DNA from: Haloarcula japonica DSM 6131
GTDB lineage: Archaea > Halobacteriota > Halobacteria > Halobacteriales > Haloarculaceae
Length of the DNA: 64,000 bases
Direction: 5' to 3'
Assembly: GCF_000336635.1 (NCBI RefSeq)
Contig: NZ_AOLY01000039.1
Location: forward strand, 291,036 to 355,035
Below the pieces are notes generated by a model, which worked only from the letters and a program-made list of their open reading frames with translations, was not told the DNA's origin and did no database searches. The translations under genes and the position numbers were made by a program. Positions 15,483-22,551 of this stretch are shown piece after piece. Every line of letters begins with the position of its first letter. The first letter of the stretch is position 1.

Positions 15483-16291
15483 ACGAACGCCAGCGGCACC
15501 ATCGCCAATACGCCGACAGCGACGCCAGTGAGTAGTTCGCGTTTGCCCCCACCCGGCAAGCCGTCCCCGTACTCCAGCGCTTCGGGGACGAACTCCGTGA
15601 GCACGAGATACACCATCGCTCCGGCGGCGAAGCCGAAGCCAAACGGGAGGAATGCCTTCGCCAACGTGACGAAGTAGTACGCGATAACGGCCCCGACCGG
15701 CTGTGGTAGTGAGGAGAACACCGCCCACCAGACCATCTTCCACTCGCTGACACCCAGTGAACGGAGTGGGATAGCGATAGCAGTGCCTTCCGGAATATTG
15801 TGGATGGAAATGGCGACCGTCATGAACACCGCAAGCAGCGGGACAGACACGCCGATGATGCCGACAGCGGATTCGGGCGTGGCCGACTCCAGCCCGAGTT
15901 CCGCGAAGGAGACGCCGACAGCGACGCCCTCCGGGAAGCTATGGACGGTCAAGATACCCAGAATCAACAGGAGCTTGGTGAAATCCGCCTGTTCGAACTG
16001 CTTGGGCGACTGGTCGAAATCGTCTAACAGTTCGTGTGCTACAGCGACGAGCGCGACCCCAGCCAGAACACCGGGGACCATCAGCACTGGCGACCCGTAG
16101 GCCAGCCCCTCCCGGACAAGTCCGAACAGCGAGGCAGCAACCATGATCCCCGAGGCAAGCCCCCACAGCAGGACGTTCCATCGGTCGGAGAACTCGTCGA
16201 CCAGAAAGAACGGGATCGCACCGAGTCCGGTGGCGAGTGCCGTGAGCAACCCAGCGACGAACACGAAAGCAACGTTCTCGACGGCGACCAT
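15479..16291 (-). CDS. ZIP family divalent-metal transporter
   Basis: A 270-residue membrane protein with eight predicted helices. The two metal-binding helices carry HSFPEGVAVGVS and HNIPEGTAIAIP, the TM4/TM5 signatures of ZIP proteins; a loop has acidic residues and few His. It should import Zn, Fe or Mn. A DtxR/IdeR-like box sits at 16337-16356, upstream of a TATA-like GATAAAAA (16314-16321) that is 27 bp from the ATG, so repression by a metalloregulator is plausible. It overlaps the lipoprotein gene tail to tail. Confidence 0.9.
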   Translation of the reverse strand: MVAVENVAFVFVAGLLTALATGLGAIPFFLVDEFSDRWNVLLWGLASGIMVAASLFGLVREGLAYGSPVLMVPGVLAGVALVAVAHELLDDFDQSPKQFEQADFTKLLLILGILTVHSFPEGVAVGVSFAELGLESATPESAVGIIGVSVPLLAVFMTVAISIHNIPEGTAIAIPLRSLGVSEWKMVWWAVFSSLPQPVGAVIAYYFVTLAKAFLPFGFGFAAGAMVYLVLTEFVPEALEYGDGLPGGGKRELLTGVAVGVLAMVPLAFV

Positions 16292-16336
16292 ATCGGTACT
16301 ACACCGCTCGGACCGATAAAAATTGTCACTAACCTG

Positions 16337-16356
16337 ATTGTTTTGGCTGACCTAAA
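16337..16356 (-). promoter_or_regulatory. DtxR/IdeR-like metal box upstream of the ZIP transporter
   Basis: On the minus strand the site reads TTAGGTCAGCCAAAACAAT, an imperfect inverted repeat. By hand alignment 13 of 19 positions agree with the IdeR/DtxR consensus TTAGGTTAGGCTAACCTAA as I remember it. It lies just upstream of the TATA/BRE region of the transporter. The rest of the 16292-16544 gap shows no gene; an A/T-rich stretch at 16470-16505 is unexplained. Confidence 0.5.
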
Positions 16357-16544
16357 CGGCTACCAGTACGCTGTACATAGCTACTCAGGTGCCTAATTGC
16401 CGGCCTTAACGCGGTTACCGGCCATGCTACAGCAGTCCCAGCGCCGTTGTACGACTTCTAACAGACATATGATAATAAATACCCATCGGCACTGTCCAAA
16501 TATAACTCACACCGGTACAGTCGTCTGGCTGTGACGGGACACAC

Positions 16545-17108
16545 TCACAGCGACACCGAGTCGACAGTCCGATACGTCGGTCCGTCGGGCCCCAGTTCAC
16601 TCTCTTTCAGCCTGATTTCCTCGACCTGCAGGCATCCCACATCGGGATCATCATCCTGGACAGCGTCCTGTACCGTTTCCTTGCCGCCAGCGTGGTCCAT
16701 CCTGGCGATGGTCGCGTGCGGCGTGAACTCGTGGTCCTCCGGATCGAATCCCGTCGCGACGGTCCGATTTTCGACAGCTTCCTGCAGCGCGGTCAGTTCC
16801 GCATCACCGTGCCCATCGCGGACACCCACCCAGACGACGCTGATGTAGGACAGCGACGGAAAGACGCCGAGGCCACCGAACTCGACTTCGAACGGCGCAA
16901 CGCCGCTGTCTTCGACCGCTGTTTCGAGGGCGGCGACGATATCGGTAACTCGGTCCGGGTCAGTGTCTCCCAGGAACTGCAGCGTGACGTGGGCTTGCTC
17001 GGGGTCGGTCAGCCGAAGGCCGGAGACGCCGTCGAAGCGGTCCTGTACGCTCTCGATAGCGTCTTCGAGGCCGTCCAGGTCGATGCTGACGAACAGGCGC
17101 TTTGCCAT
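16545..17108 (-). CDS. thpR: RNA 2',3'-cyclic phosphodiesterase ThpR (2'-5' RNA ligase family)
   Basis: A 187-residue 2H phosphoesterase. The two catalytic HxT motifs are HVTLQFLG (about residue 45) and HATIARM (about 130). It opens MAKRLFVSIDL, the usual start. It hydrolyses 2',3'-cyclic phosphates and can join 2'-5' ends; its cellular substrates, perhaps in tRNA splicing, are uncertain. The frame is open further upstream, but the ATG at 17108 is the family start. A CTTTCTT element lies about 30 bp upstream. Confidence 0.9.
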   Translation of the reverse strand: MAKRLFVSIDLDGLEDAIESVQDRFDGVSGLRLTDPEQAHVTLQFLGDTDPDRVTDIVAALETAVEDSGVAPFEVEFGGLGVFPSLSYISVVWVGVRDGHGDAELTALQEAVENRTVATGFDPEDHEFTPHATIARMDHAGGKETVQDAVQDDDPDVGCLQVEEIRLKESELGPDGPTYRTVDSVSL

Positions 17109-17151
17109 GGCTAGCGGTTCCGATTGGGTCCGCAAGAAAGCTACGACGGGA

Positions 17152-17550
17152 TCAGTGACTGCTGTGGTCTGGAGCTGTACACCACCGCCAGATGCCGTGT
17201 CCGAGCCCGAGCGCGACCAGTGCGAGCGCGACGCCGAAGAGAGCGGGGATGGCGGTGTCGGGAAGTAGACCGAGGGATAGCCGGGCGAGGATTGCCGCCA
17301 CAATCAGGAGAGCCACCCGCGCTCGTTCACGGGTCGTCTCTGCCGGACTGGAGACCCAGCGCCATAACGCCGAGAGCTGAGGGTAGTAGTGGCCAGCGAG
17401 AGCCGCCAGAACGACCGTTCCAGCAACGCCCACTCCAGCGGCGGGCAGTGACAGCGGGGCCTCGTTCGAGGTGATAGCGGCCCAGCTAACGACCGCGAAC
17501 ACACCCCCGAAAAAGACGAGCAACGCGTCTACTGCCAGCGGGTCTCGCAT
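17152..17550 (-). CDS. Small membrane protein, unknown
   Basis: A 132-residue protein with four hydrophobic segments (about 8-28, 34-52, 78-95, 100-120) and short loops. It has no motif I recognise. It starts at 17550; an AGATTTAGG element lies about 28 bp upstream, and the divergent TPR gene has its own CCTTAACC element, so the two promoters share an 84-bp gap. It ends 43 bases before ThpR on the same strand. Coding is supported by G/C-rich third positions and an uninterrupted membrane topology. Confidence 0.7.
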   Translation of the reverse strand: MRDPLAVDALLVFFGGVFAVVSWAAITSNEAPLSLPAAGVGVAGTVVLAALAGHYYPQLSALWRWVSSPAETTRERARVALLIVAAILARLSLGLLPDTAIPALFGVALALVALGLGHGIWRWCTAPDHSSH

Positions 17551-17634
17551 AGCTGCGAATCCGACCGCAGGACACCTAAATCTTCACGAGCCGTGGACGT
17601 AGCCCTTAACCGGATTGGCCGTCAATCAGAAGGT

Positions 17635-18363
17635 ATGACAGACAACGACGACGATCACGCCTTCTCCGAGGGGCAAGGGTTCGACGACCCCTATGAGGGG
17701 TTCGACCTCGAACCGCCGGAGTTCGAGGTCGACCCGGACAAGGTCGACCCAGTCGACTCCCGAGTCGTCACTGACCTACTGGACCAGCGGAACATCTCCT
17801 CTGACGCCGTCGATCCCGGGCAACTACTCGATGTCGGCCTGGAGTACATGCACATCAACCGCCACGAACAGGCCGCAGAGACATTCGAACGCGTCGCCCA
17901 GTACACGGACGAAGACCGGCTCACACAGGAGGCTTGGACGAACAAGGGCGCGGCCCACGCGGAACTCGAAGAGTGGGACGCCGCTATCGGCGCGTACAAG
18001 GAAGCCCTCAACTTCGACGAGGAGTCCGACCACGCCGCCACGGCGGAGACGAACCTCGCGTACGCGCTCTGGAAGTCCGGCCGCTCCGAGCAGGCGCTCG
18101 AACACGCCGAGCGCGCTGTCGAAATCGATCCCCGCTTCGGCGAGGGCTGGTACAACCGCGGCTTCTTCCTGCTGGAACGCGGGCTGGCCGACGAGGCCAT
18201 CGACGCGTTCGACAACGCCGTCCGCCTCGGCTTCCGCAACGCCGACGTGCTCGAAGAGAAGGCCCGCGCGCTCGAAGAAGTCGGCGAGTTCGACCGCGCC
18301 GAGGAGTTGGCCGAGGAAGTCGACGAGATGCGCGAGGAGGCCGAACAGCAACTGCTTGAATGA
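17635..18363 (+). CDS. TPR-repeat protein
   Basis: A 242-residue cytoplasmic protein. After an acidic N-terminus (1-55), residues 70-225 form about four TPR units, e.g. EAWTNKGAAHAELEEWDAAI, WKSGRSEQALEHAERAVEID and WYNRGFFLLERGLADEAIDA. Such arrays bind peptides or build scaffolds. The ATG at 17635 has CCTTAACC about 27 bp upstream, consistent with a leaderless mRNA. The stop overlaps the DUF424 start (ATGA), so the two proteins are probably made together. Partner unknown. Confidence 0.88.
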   Translation: MTDNDDDHAFSEGQGFDDPYEGFDLEPPEFEVDPDKVDPVDSRVVTDLLDQRNISSDAVDPGQLLDVGLEYMHINRHEQAAETFERVAQYTDEDRLTQEAWTNKGAAHAELEEWDAAIGAYKEALNFDEESDHAATAETNLAYALWKSGRSEQALEHAERAVEIDPRFGEGWYNRGFFLLERGLADEAIDAFDNAVRLGFRNADVLEEKARALEEVGEFDRAEELAEEVDEMREEAEQQLLE

Positions 18364-18650
18364 TCCTCAACGAACGCGACACCGACGAGGGGTTGCTCGT
18401 CTCCGTCTGTGACCCCGACATCATGGGCGAAACGTTCGAGAACGGCCCCGTATCACTCACCGTCAACGAGGAGTTCTACGGCGGCGAAACGGCTACCGAA
18501 GACGAAATCGTTGACAGTCTCGCGCGCTGTTCGGTCGCCAACATCGTCGGCGACGACGCCGTCAATGTTGCCGTCGAACACGGCTTCGTCGACGAGGAGA
18601 ACGTCCTCGATCTGGGCGAGACGCGCCACGCACAACTGCTCTGGATGTAA
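18360..18650 (+). CDS. DUF424 domain protein
   Basis: A 96-residue protein of the archaeal DUF424 family, recognised from GLLVSVCDPDIMGETFENG, LARCSVANIVGDDAVN and GETRHAQLLW. Members are small conserved archaeal proteins of unknown biochemical role, sometimes suspected to work in translation. Translation is coupled to the TPR gene by a four-base overlap. Coding and family are secure; function is not. Confidence 0.88.
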   Translation: MILNERDTDEGLLVSVCDPDIMGETFENGPVSLTVNEEFYGGETATEDEIVDSLARCSVANIVGDDAVNVAVEHGFVDEENVLDLGETRHAQLLWM

Positions 18651-18713
18651 CTGCGGTCACTACTGGAAGCCCCGACCCCGACAGTCTTTGCGTACGCCCA
18701 TCGAGAGATACGT

Positions 18714-19181
18714 ATGTATTCCCGAGACCACGCTATTGTCTCTGCAGTCGTCGGGGCTACCGGCGTCGTCGTTCTGCCGATTCCCCTCCCCTGGTGGGCC
18801 GCCGTCGGCTACGCGGTCGTCGTCGGCGTCGCTATCGATTTCGACCACTTCGCCGTGGCCCGACTGGAAACTGGCGACTGGGCCGCGCTTCGGCGCTGCC
18901 TCCGAAACCCGAAGATCGCGGTGCTCGACCAGGAAGATATCTTCGACCCGCAGGACCTCTGGCCGCTCCAGCGGCTTCTCAGCCATCACCTCATCGGCGG
19001 CGTGGTCGTGTTCGGCCTCTGGCTCGTCTCCGAGCCGCTGGCGCTGTTTACCGCCCTCGTCCTCTACGCCCACGTCCTCGGGGACCTCGTCTGGGACAAC
19101 TACCTGCTCGAGACTTATCGGGAACAGCACGCCAGGGCCGCCGAATCCGTGTCCGACGACGACTCGGAACCGGCCGAATGA
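18714..19181 (+). CDS. YdjM-like membrane-bound metal-dependent hydrolase (DUF457-type)
   Basis: A 155-residue protein with three or four membrane helices and His/Asp pairs typical of this family: RDHAIVS at the start, AIDFDHFAVA near 45, SHHLIGG near 90 and AHVLGDLVWD near 122. These could bind a metal at the membrane face; an enzymatic activity is not established. GTCTTTGCG about 27 bp upstream fits a leaderless ATG at 18714. It stands alone between DUF424 and sufS. Confidence 0.78.
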   Translation: MYSRDHAIVSAVVGATGVVVLPIPLPWWAAVGYAVVVGVAIDFDHFAVARLETGDWAALRRCLRNPKIAVLDQEDIFDPQDLWPLQRLLSHHLIGGVVVFGLWLVSEPLALFTALVLYAHVLGDLVWDNYLLETYREQHARAAESVSDDDSEPAE

Positions 19182-19250
19182 CCGCCGCTATCGGACGGAG
19201 TTCTAGGTGAACCGAAGGAATGTTGCCTGTTGAGCCACTGCATAGAACCA

Positions 19251-20498
19251 ATGGGACACGCTGAATCTGACCTACTGGACGTGGAGCGTATCCGTGAGGA
19301 TTTCCCCATCCTCCAGCGCGAGTTCGACGGCGAGCAGGTGGTGTATCTCGACAACGCGGCCACCACACAGACGCCCGAGCCGGTCGTCGAGACCATCGCG
19401 GACTACTACCGGACGACCAACGCCAACGTTCACCGCGGCCTCCACCAGCTCAGTCAGGAGGCCAGCGTCGCCTACGAGGACGCCCACGACCGCGTCGCCG
19501 AGTTCATCGGGGCCTCCGGCGAGCGCGAGGAGATCATCTTCACCAAGAACACCACCGAAAGCGAGAACCTCGTCGCCTACGCCTGGGGCCTGAACGAACT
19601 CGGTCCCGAGGACGAAGTGGTGCTCACGGAGATGGAACACCACGCCTCGCTGGTCACCTGGCAGCAGATCGCCAAGAAGACCGGCGCGACCTGTCGCTAC
19701 ATCAGCGTCGACGAGGACGGCACGCTCGATATGGACCACGCCCGCGAGGTCATCACCGACGACACAGCGATGGTCAGTGTCGTCCACGTCTCGAACACGC
19801 TCGGCACGGTCAACCCCGTCTCGGAACTGGCGGACATCGCCCACGACCACGATTCCTACATCTTCGTCGACGGCGCACAGTCAGTTCCGAACCGCCCGGT
19901 CGACGTGGAGGCCATCGACGCCGACTTCCTGGCCTTCTCCGGGCACAAGATGGCCGGCCCGACCGGCATCGGCGTCCTCTACGGCAAGAAGCACCTGCTG
20001 GAGGAGATGGAGCCGTACCTCTACGGCGGCGAGATGATAAAGAAAGTCACCTTCGAGGACGCCACCTGGAACGACCTCCCCTGGAAGTTCGAGGCCGGCA
20101 CGCCCGTCATCTGCCAGGGTATCGCGCTGGCTGAGGCCTGTGACTACCTCGACGACATCGGGATGGAACGGATCCAGCGCCACGAGGAACAGCTCGCCCA
20201 GTACGCGCTGGAACAACTCCGGGACGAGGGCGACGTGGAGACGTACGGCCCAGCCGCGGGGACGGAACGGGGCGGTCTGGTCGCGTTCAACCTCGATTCG
20301 GTCCACGCCCACGACCTCTCCTCGATTCTCAACGACTCCGCCGTCGCCATCCGCGCCGGCGACCACTGCACCCAGCCCCTCCACGACAAGATGGGCGTCC
20401 CGGCATCTGCGCGTGCTTCCTTCTACATCTACAACACGCGCGAGGAAGTGGACAAGCTCGTGTCGGCCATCGACGACGCCCGACAGCTGTTCGCGTAA
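19251..20498 (+). CDS. sufS: Cysteine desulfurase SufS
   Basis: A 415-residue PLP enzyme (class V aminotransferase fold) taking sulfur from cysteine. VYLDNAATTQTP starts the fold, SGHKMAGPTGIG contains the PLP lysine, and DHCTQPLH contains the persulfide-carrying Cys in the short loop typical of SufS. A TTG seven codons earlier is less likely than ATG 19251. The scaffold/sulfurtransferase SufU follows on the same strand at 21250, separated by an opposing phosphatase gene. It should feed Fe-S cluster assembly. Confidence 0.93.
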   Translation: MGHAESDLLDVERIREDFPILQREFDGEQVVYLDNAATTQTPEPVVETIADYYRTTNANVHRGLHQLSQEASVAYEDAHDRVAEFIGASGEREEIIFTKNTTESENLVAYAWGLNELGPEDEVVLTEMEHHASLVTWQQIAKKTGATCRYISVDEDGTLDMDHAREVITDDTAMVSVVHVSNTLGTVNPVSELADIAHDHDSYIFVDGAQSVPNRPVDVEAIDADFLAFSGHKMAGPTGIGVLYGKKHLLEEMEPYLYGGEMIKKVTFEDATWNDLPWKFEAGTPVICQGIALAEACDYLDDIGMERIQRHEEQLAQYALEQLRDEGDVETYGPAAGTERGGLVAFNLDSVHAHDLSSILNDSAVAIRAGDHCTQPLHDKMGVPASARASFYIYNTREEVDKLVSAIDDARQLFA

Positions 20499-20613
20499 TC
20501 GCACGCTCAGGTTTTCAGACGTATATCACCCGGAGTTCGCCTATCGAGTTTCGGAGCGACATAGAATCGCCGTATCGTGTCACTGTCTATAACTTGATAC
20601 GAGATAGCTGGAG

Positions 20614-21240
20614 TCACCGGTCTGCAGCGAGATAGATGACGGCTAGCTCGTAGAGTGCGGGGTTCGGAGTCGCAATCGGCCGAGCCGTCCGTACGCTCGC
20701 CAGAGCATCGAAAAGCGGCCGCTCCTCTTCGGCAGCGAGCGCCGTTGCAATCAGCGTCGAACTCCGGGAGACGCCGGCTTTGCAGTGGATCAGCGCCGGG
20801 CCGTCCGCTCTGACGAAGCGCCGGGCGGTATCGACGGCCGCCTCGAACGCCGCCCATTCGTTGCCCGAGCCATCAATAAGCGGATGGTGGGCAGTCGTGA
20901 GGGGGTAGGCCCCGCTCGTTGCCGAAAGCACGTGTTCGAAGGACTGGTCGTGTACCTCGGGCCGTGCTGCGTGTTTGTTGCCGAGATACAGCGCCCGGTC
21001 GCCGATCTGGCGGATCACCGGCTCGTCGCTGACGAACCCCACGGGTCGAACGGCGTGGTCGGTCAGAGACGGAGCGTTGTTCTCTCCCACAGATTGACAG
21101 ACCGAACAGCGACAGTAAATACTGTCTACTGGCAGAGGGGAATCTACCGATTCTCTCAGGCAGTCAGGGCACTCGTCCGCGAGACAGCAGACGTGCGAAC
21201 CGATACCTCGGAACGCTTTTCCGACTGACAGCCGTATCAT
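20614..21240 (-). CDS. Dual-specificity-type protein phosphatase
   Basis: The C-terminal 140 residues form a cysteine-dependent phosphatase with the P-loop HCKAGVSRS (H152, C153, R159 counting from the ATG at 21240) and FEHVLSATSG earlier. It would dephosphorylate proteins or other phospho-substrates in the cytoplasm. The N-terminal 50 residues hold seven Cys (CCLADECPDC, CRCSVC), which might be a zinc ribbon or non-coding sequence: a GTG at 21090 lies 26-28 bp after a TATTTA within a palindrome, so the true protein may be only 158 residues. With the long start only nine bases separate it from the sufU ATG. Confidence 0.78.
   Translation of the reverse strand: MIRLSVGKAFRGIGSHVCCLADECPDCLRESVDSPLPVDSIYCRCSVCQSVGENNAPSLTDHAVRPVGFVSDEPVIRQIGDRALYLGNKHAARPEVHDQSFEHVLSATSGAYPLTTAHHPLIDGSGNEWAAFEAAVDTARRFVRADGPALIHCKAGVSRSSTLIATALAAEEERPLFDALASVRTARPIATPNPALYELAVIYLAADR
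21112..21125. promoter_or_regulatory. Palindrome ACAGTA-AA-TACTGT at a likely phosphatase promoter
   Basis: Perfect six-base arms flank AA. On the minus strand its centre reads GTATTTAC, a good haloarchaeal TATA element, and 26-28 bases downstream lies a GTG (21090) in frame with the phosphatase domain. It could be both promoter core and operator. It falls inside the coding region if the upstream ATG is used. Confidence 0.45.
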
Positions 21241-21249
21241 AGTTCAATT

Positions 21250-21678
21250 ATGGGTATCGGTGGCTCGGACATGTACCGGCAGCAGATCCTCGATCACTAC
21301 AAGAACCCCCGGAACTACGGGGAGATCGAGGACCCGACGTTTACCCACATCGGCGAGAACCCGATGTGCGGCGACGAGATACGGATGGATGTCGTCCTCG
21401 ACGAGAACGAGGAGACCATCGAGCAGGTCGCCTTCCAGGGCGACGGTTGTGCCATCTCCCAGGCCTCCGCGTCGATGCTCTCACAGGAGCTGGCAGGGAT
21501 GGCGGTCGAGGACCTAGAAGCGATGGACCGCGACGATATCACAGAGATGCTCGGCGTCGACATCTCACCGATGCGCGTCAAGTGTGCCGTCCTCGCCGAG
21601 AAGGTGGCACAGGACGGCGCGGAGATTTACTTCGGCGAGAAGGATATCGACCGGACGACGACTGAAGACGACGACTGA
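21250..21678 (+). CDS. sufU: Fe-S assembly scaffold / sulfur acceptor SufU (NifU N-terminal-like)
   Basis: A 142-residue SufU-type protein. MYRQQILDHYKNPRNYG is the family N-terminus, and the three metal/sulfur cysteines are in NPMCGDEI, GDGCAISQASASM and RVKCAVLAEK with the Asp of CGDE. It takes sulfur from SufS and/or holds a nascent cluster. An ATG seven codons later (21271) is also possible. The acidic C-terminal tail is haloarchaeal. It is on the same strand as sufS about 750 bp downstream. Confidence 0.93.
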   Translation: MGIGGSDMYRQQILDHYKNPRNYGEIEDPTFTHIGENPMCGDEIRMDVVLDENEETIEQVAFQGDGCAISQASASMLSQELAGMAVEDLEAMDRDDITEMLGVDISPMRVKCAVLAEKVAQDGAEIYFGEKDIDRTTTEDDD

Positions 21679-21763
21679 TACTGTCGGCTGTAAGCCAATT
21701 GTGTGAGACGCAGCCACATACCGCCAGTATTCTTTTCACACTACGCTGTCCACCGCTCGGTCT

Positions 21764-22525
21764 ATGCCAGACAACGAGTGGGACCCCGACGACTACGACG
21801 GTGGCCACGGCTTTGTCGCCGAGTACGGAACGGATGTGGTCGAACTGCTGGACGCCCAGCCGGGCGAACGCGTCCTCGACATCGGCTGTGGAACCGGGCA
21901 CCTGTCCGCCGAAATCGCCGACTGTGGCTCCGATGTGGTCGGCATCGACACCGCCGAAGAGATGGTCTCCCAGGCTCGCGAGAACTATCCCGACCTGACG
22001 TTCGAAGTGGCCGACGCCCGCGAATACGACCCCGGCGCGTTCGACGCCGTCTTCTCGAACGCCGCTCTACACTGGATTCCCAGCGAGGACCATGACGCCG
22101 TCCTGTCAATGGTCGCCGATGCGCTGACTGCGGACGGCCGCTTCGTTGCGGAGCTTGGCGGTCAGGGAAACGTCTCGCAGATCGAAGCAGCTGTACGGGC
22201 CGAACTCGCTGACCGGGGCTATGAAGCTGAGAACCCGTGGTACTTCCCACGTCTCGGCGAGTATGCGTCGCGTCTCGAAGCACACGGTCTAGAGGTCACT
22301 GCGGCGTGGCTGTTCGACCGGCCGACCGCGCTTGAGGGCGGGACAGCGGGCCTGCGCGAGTGGATCGAGATGTTCGGCGATACGGTGTTAGCCCCTGTTG
22401 CGGGACACGAGCACAAGGCCATTCTTGACGGGATCGAGGAGCGCCTGCGGCCAGACCTGTACGATGCTGAGACCGAGACGTGGACCGCTGACTACCGGCG
22501 ACTCCGGTTCGTCGCCAAGCGGTGA
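21764..22525 (+). CDS. Class I SAM-dependent methyltransferase
   Basis: A 253-residue methyltransferase with motif I VLDIGCGTGHLS, acidic VVGIDTAEEMV, motif II FEVADAREYD and motif IV DAVFSNAALHWIPS. The ALHWIP signature recalls trans-aconitate/malonyl-ACP methyltransferase-like and UbiE-like proteins, but substrate is undetermined. ATTCTTTT at about 21728-21735 lies some 30 bp before the ATG. No operon partner; it converges on pitA. Confidence 0.87.
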   Translation: MPDNEWDPDDYDGGHGFVAEYGTDVVELLDAQPGERVLDIGCGTGHLSAEIADCGSDVVGIDTAEEMVSQARENYPDLTFEVADAREYDPGAFDAVFSNAALHWIPSEDHDAVLSMVADALTADGRFVAELGGQGNVSQIEAAVRAELADRGYEAENPWYFPRLGEYASRLEAHGLEVTAAWLFDRPTALEGGTAGLREWIEMFGDTVLAPVAGHEHKAILDGIEERLRPDLYDAETETWTADYRRLRFVAKR

Positions 22526-22551
22526 GAATATCGCGGCCGGCCCGGAGGCAG

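Noticed and set aside
14967-16291. Four-base tail-to-tail overlap of the lipoprotein and ZIP genes as antisense regulation.
   Set aside because: Such overlaps are common in compact haloarchaeal genomes; no extended complementarity is visible.
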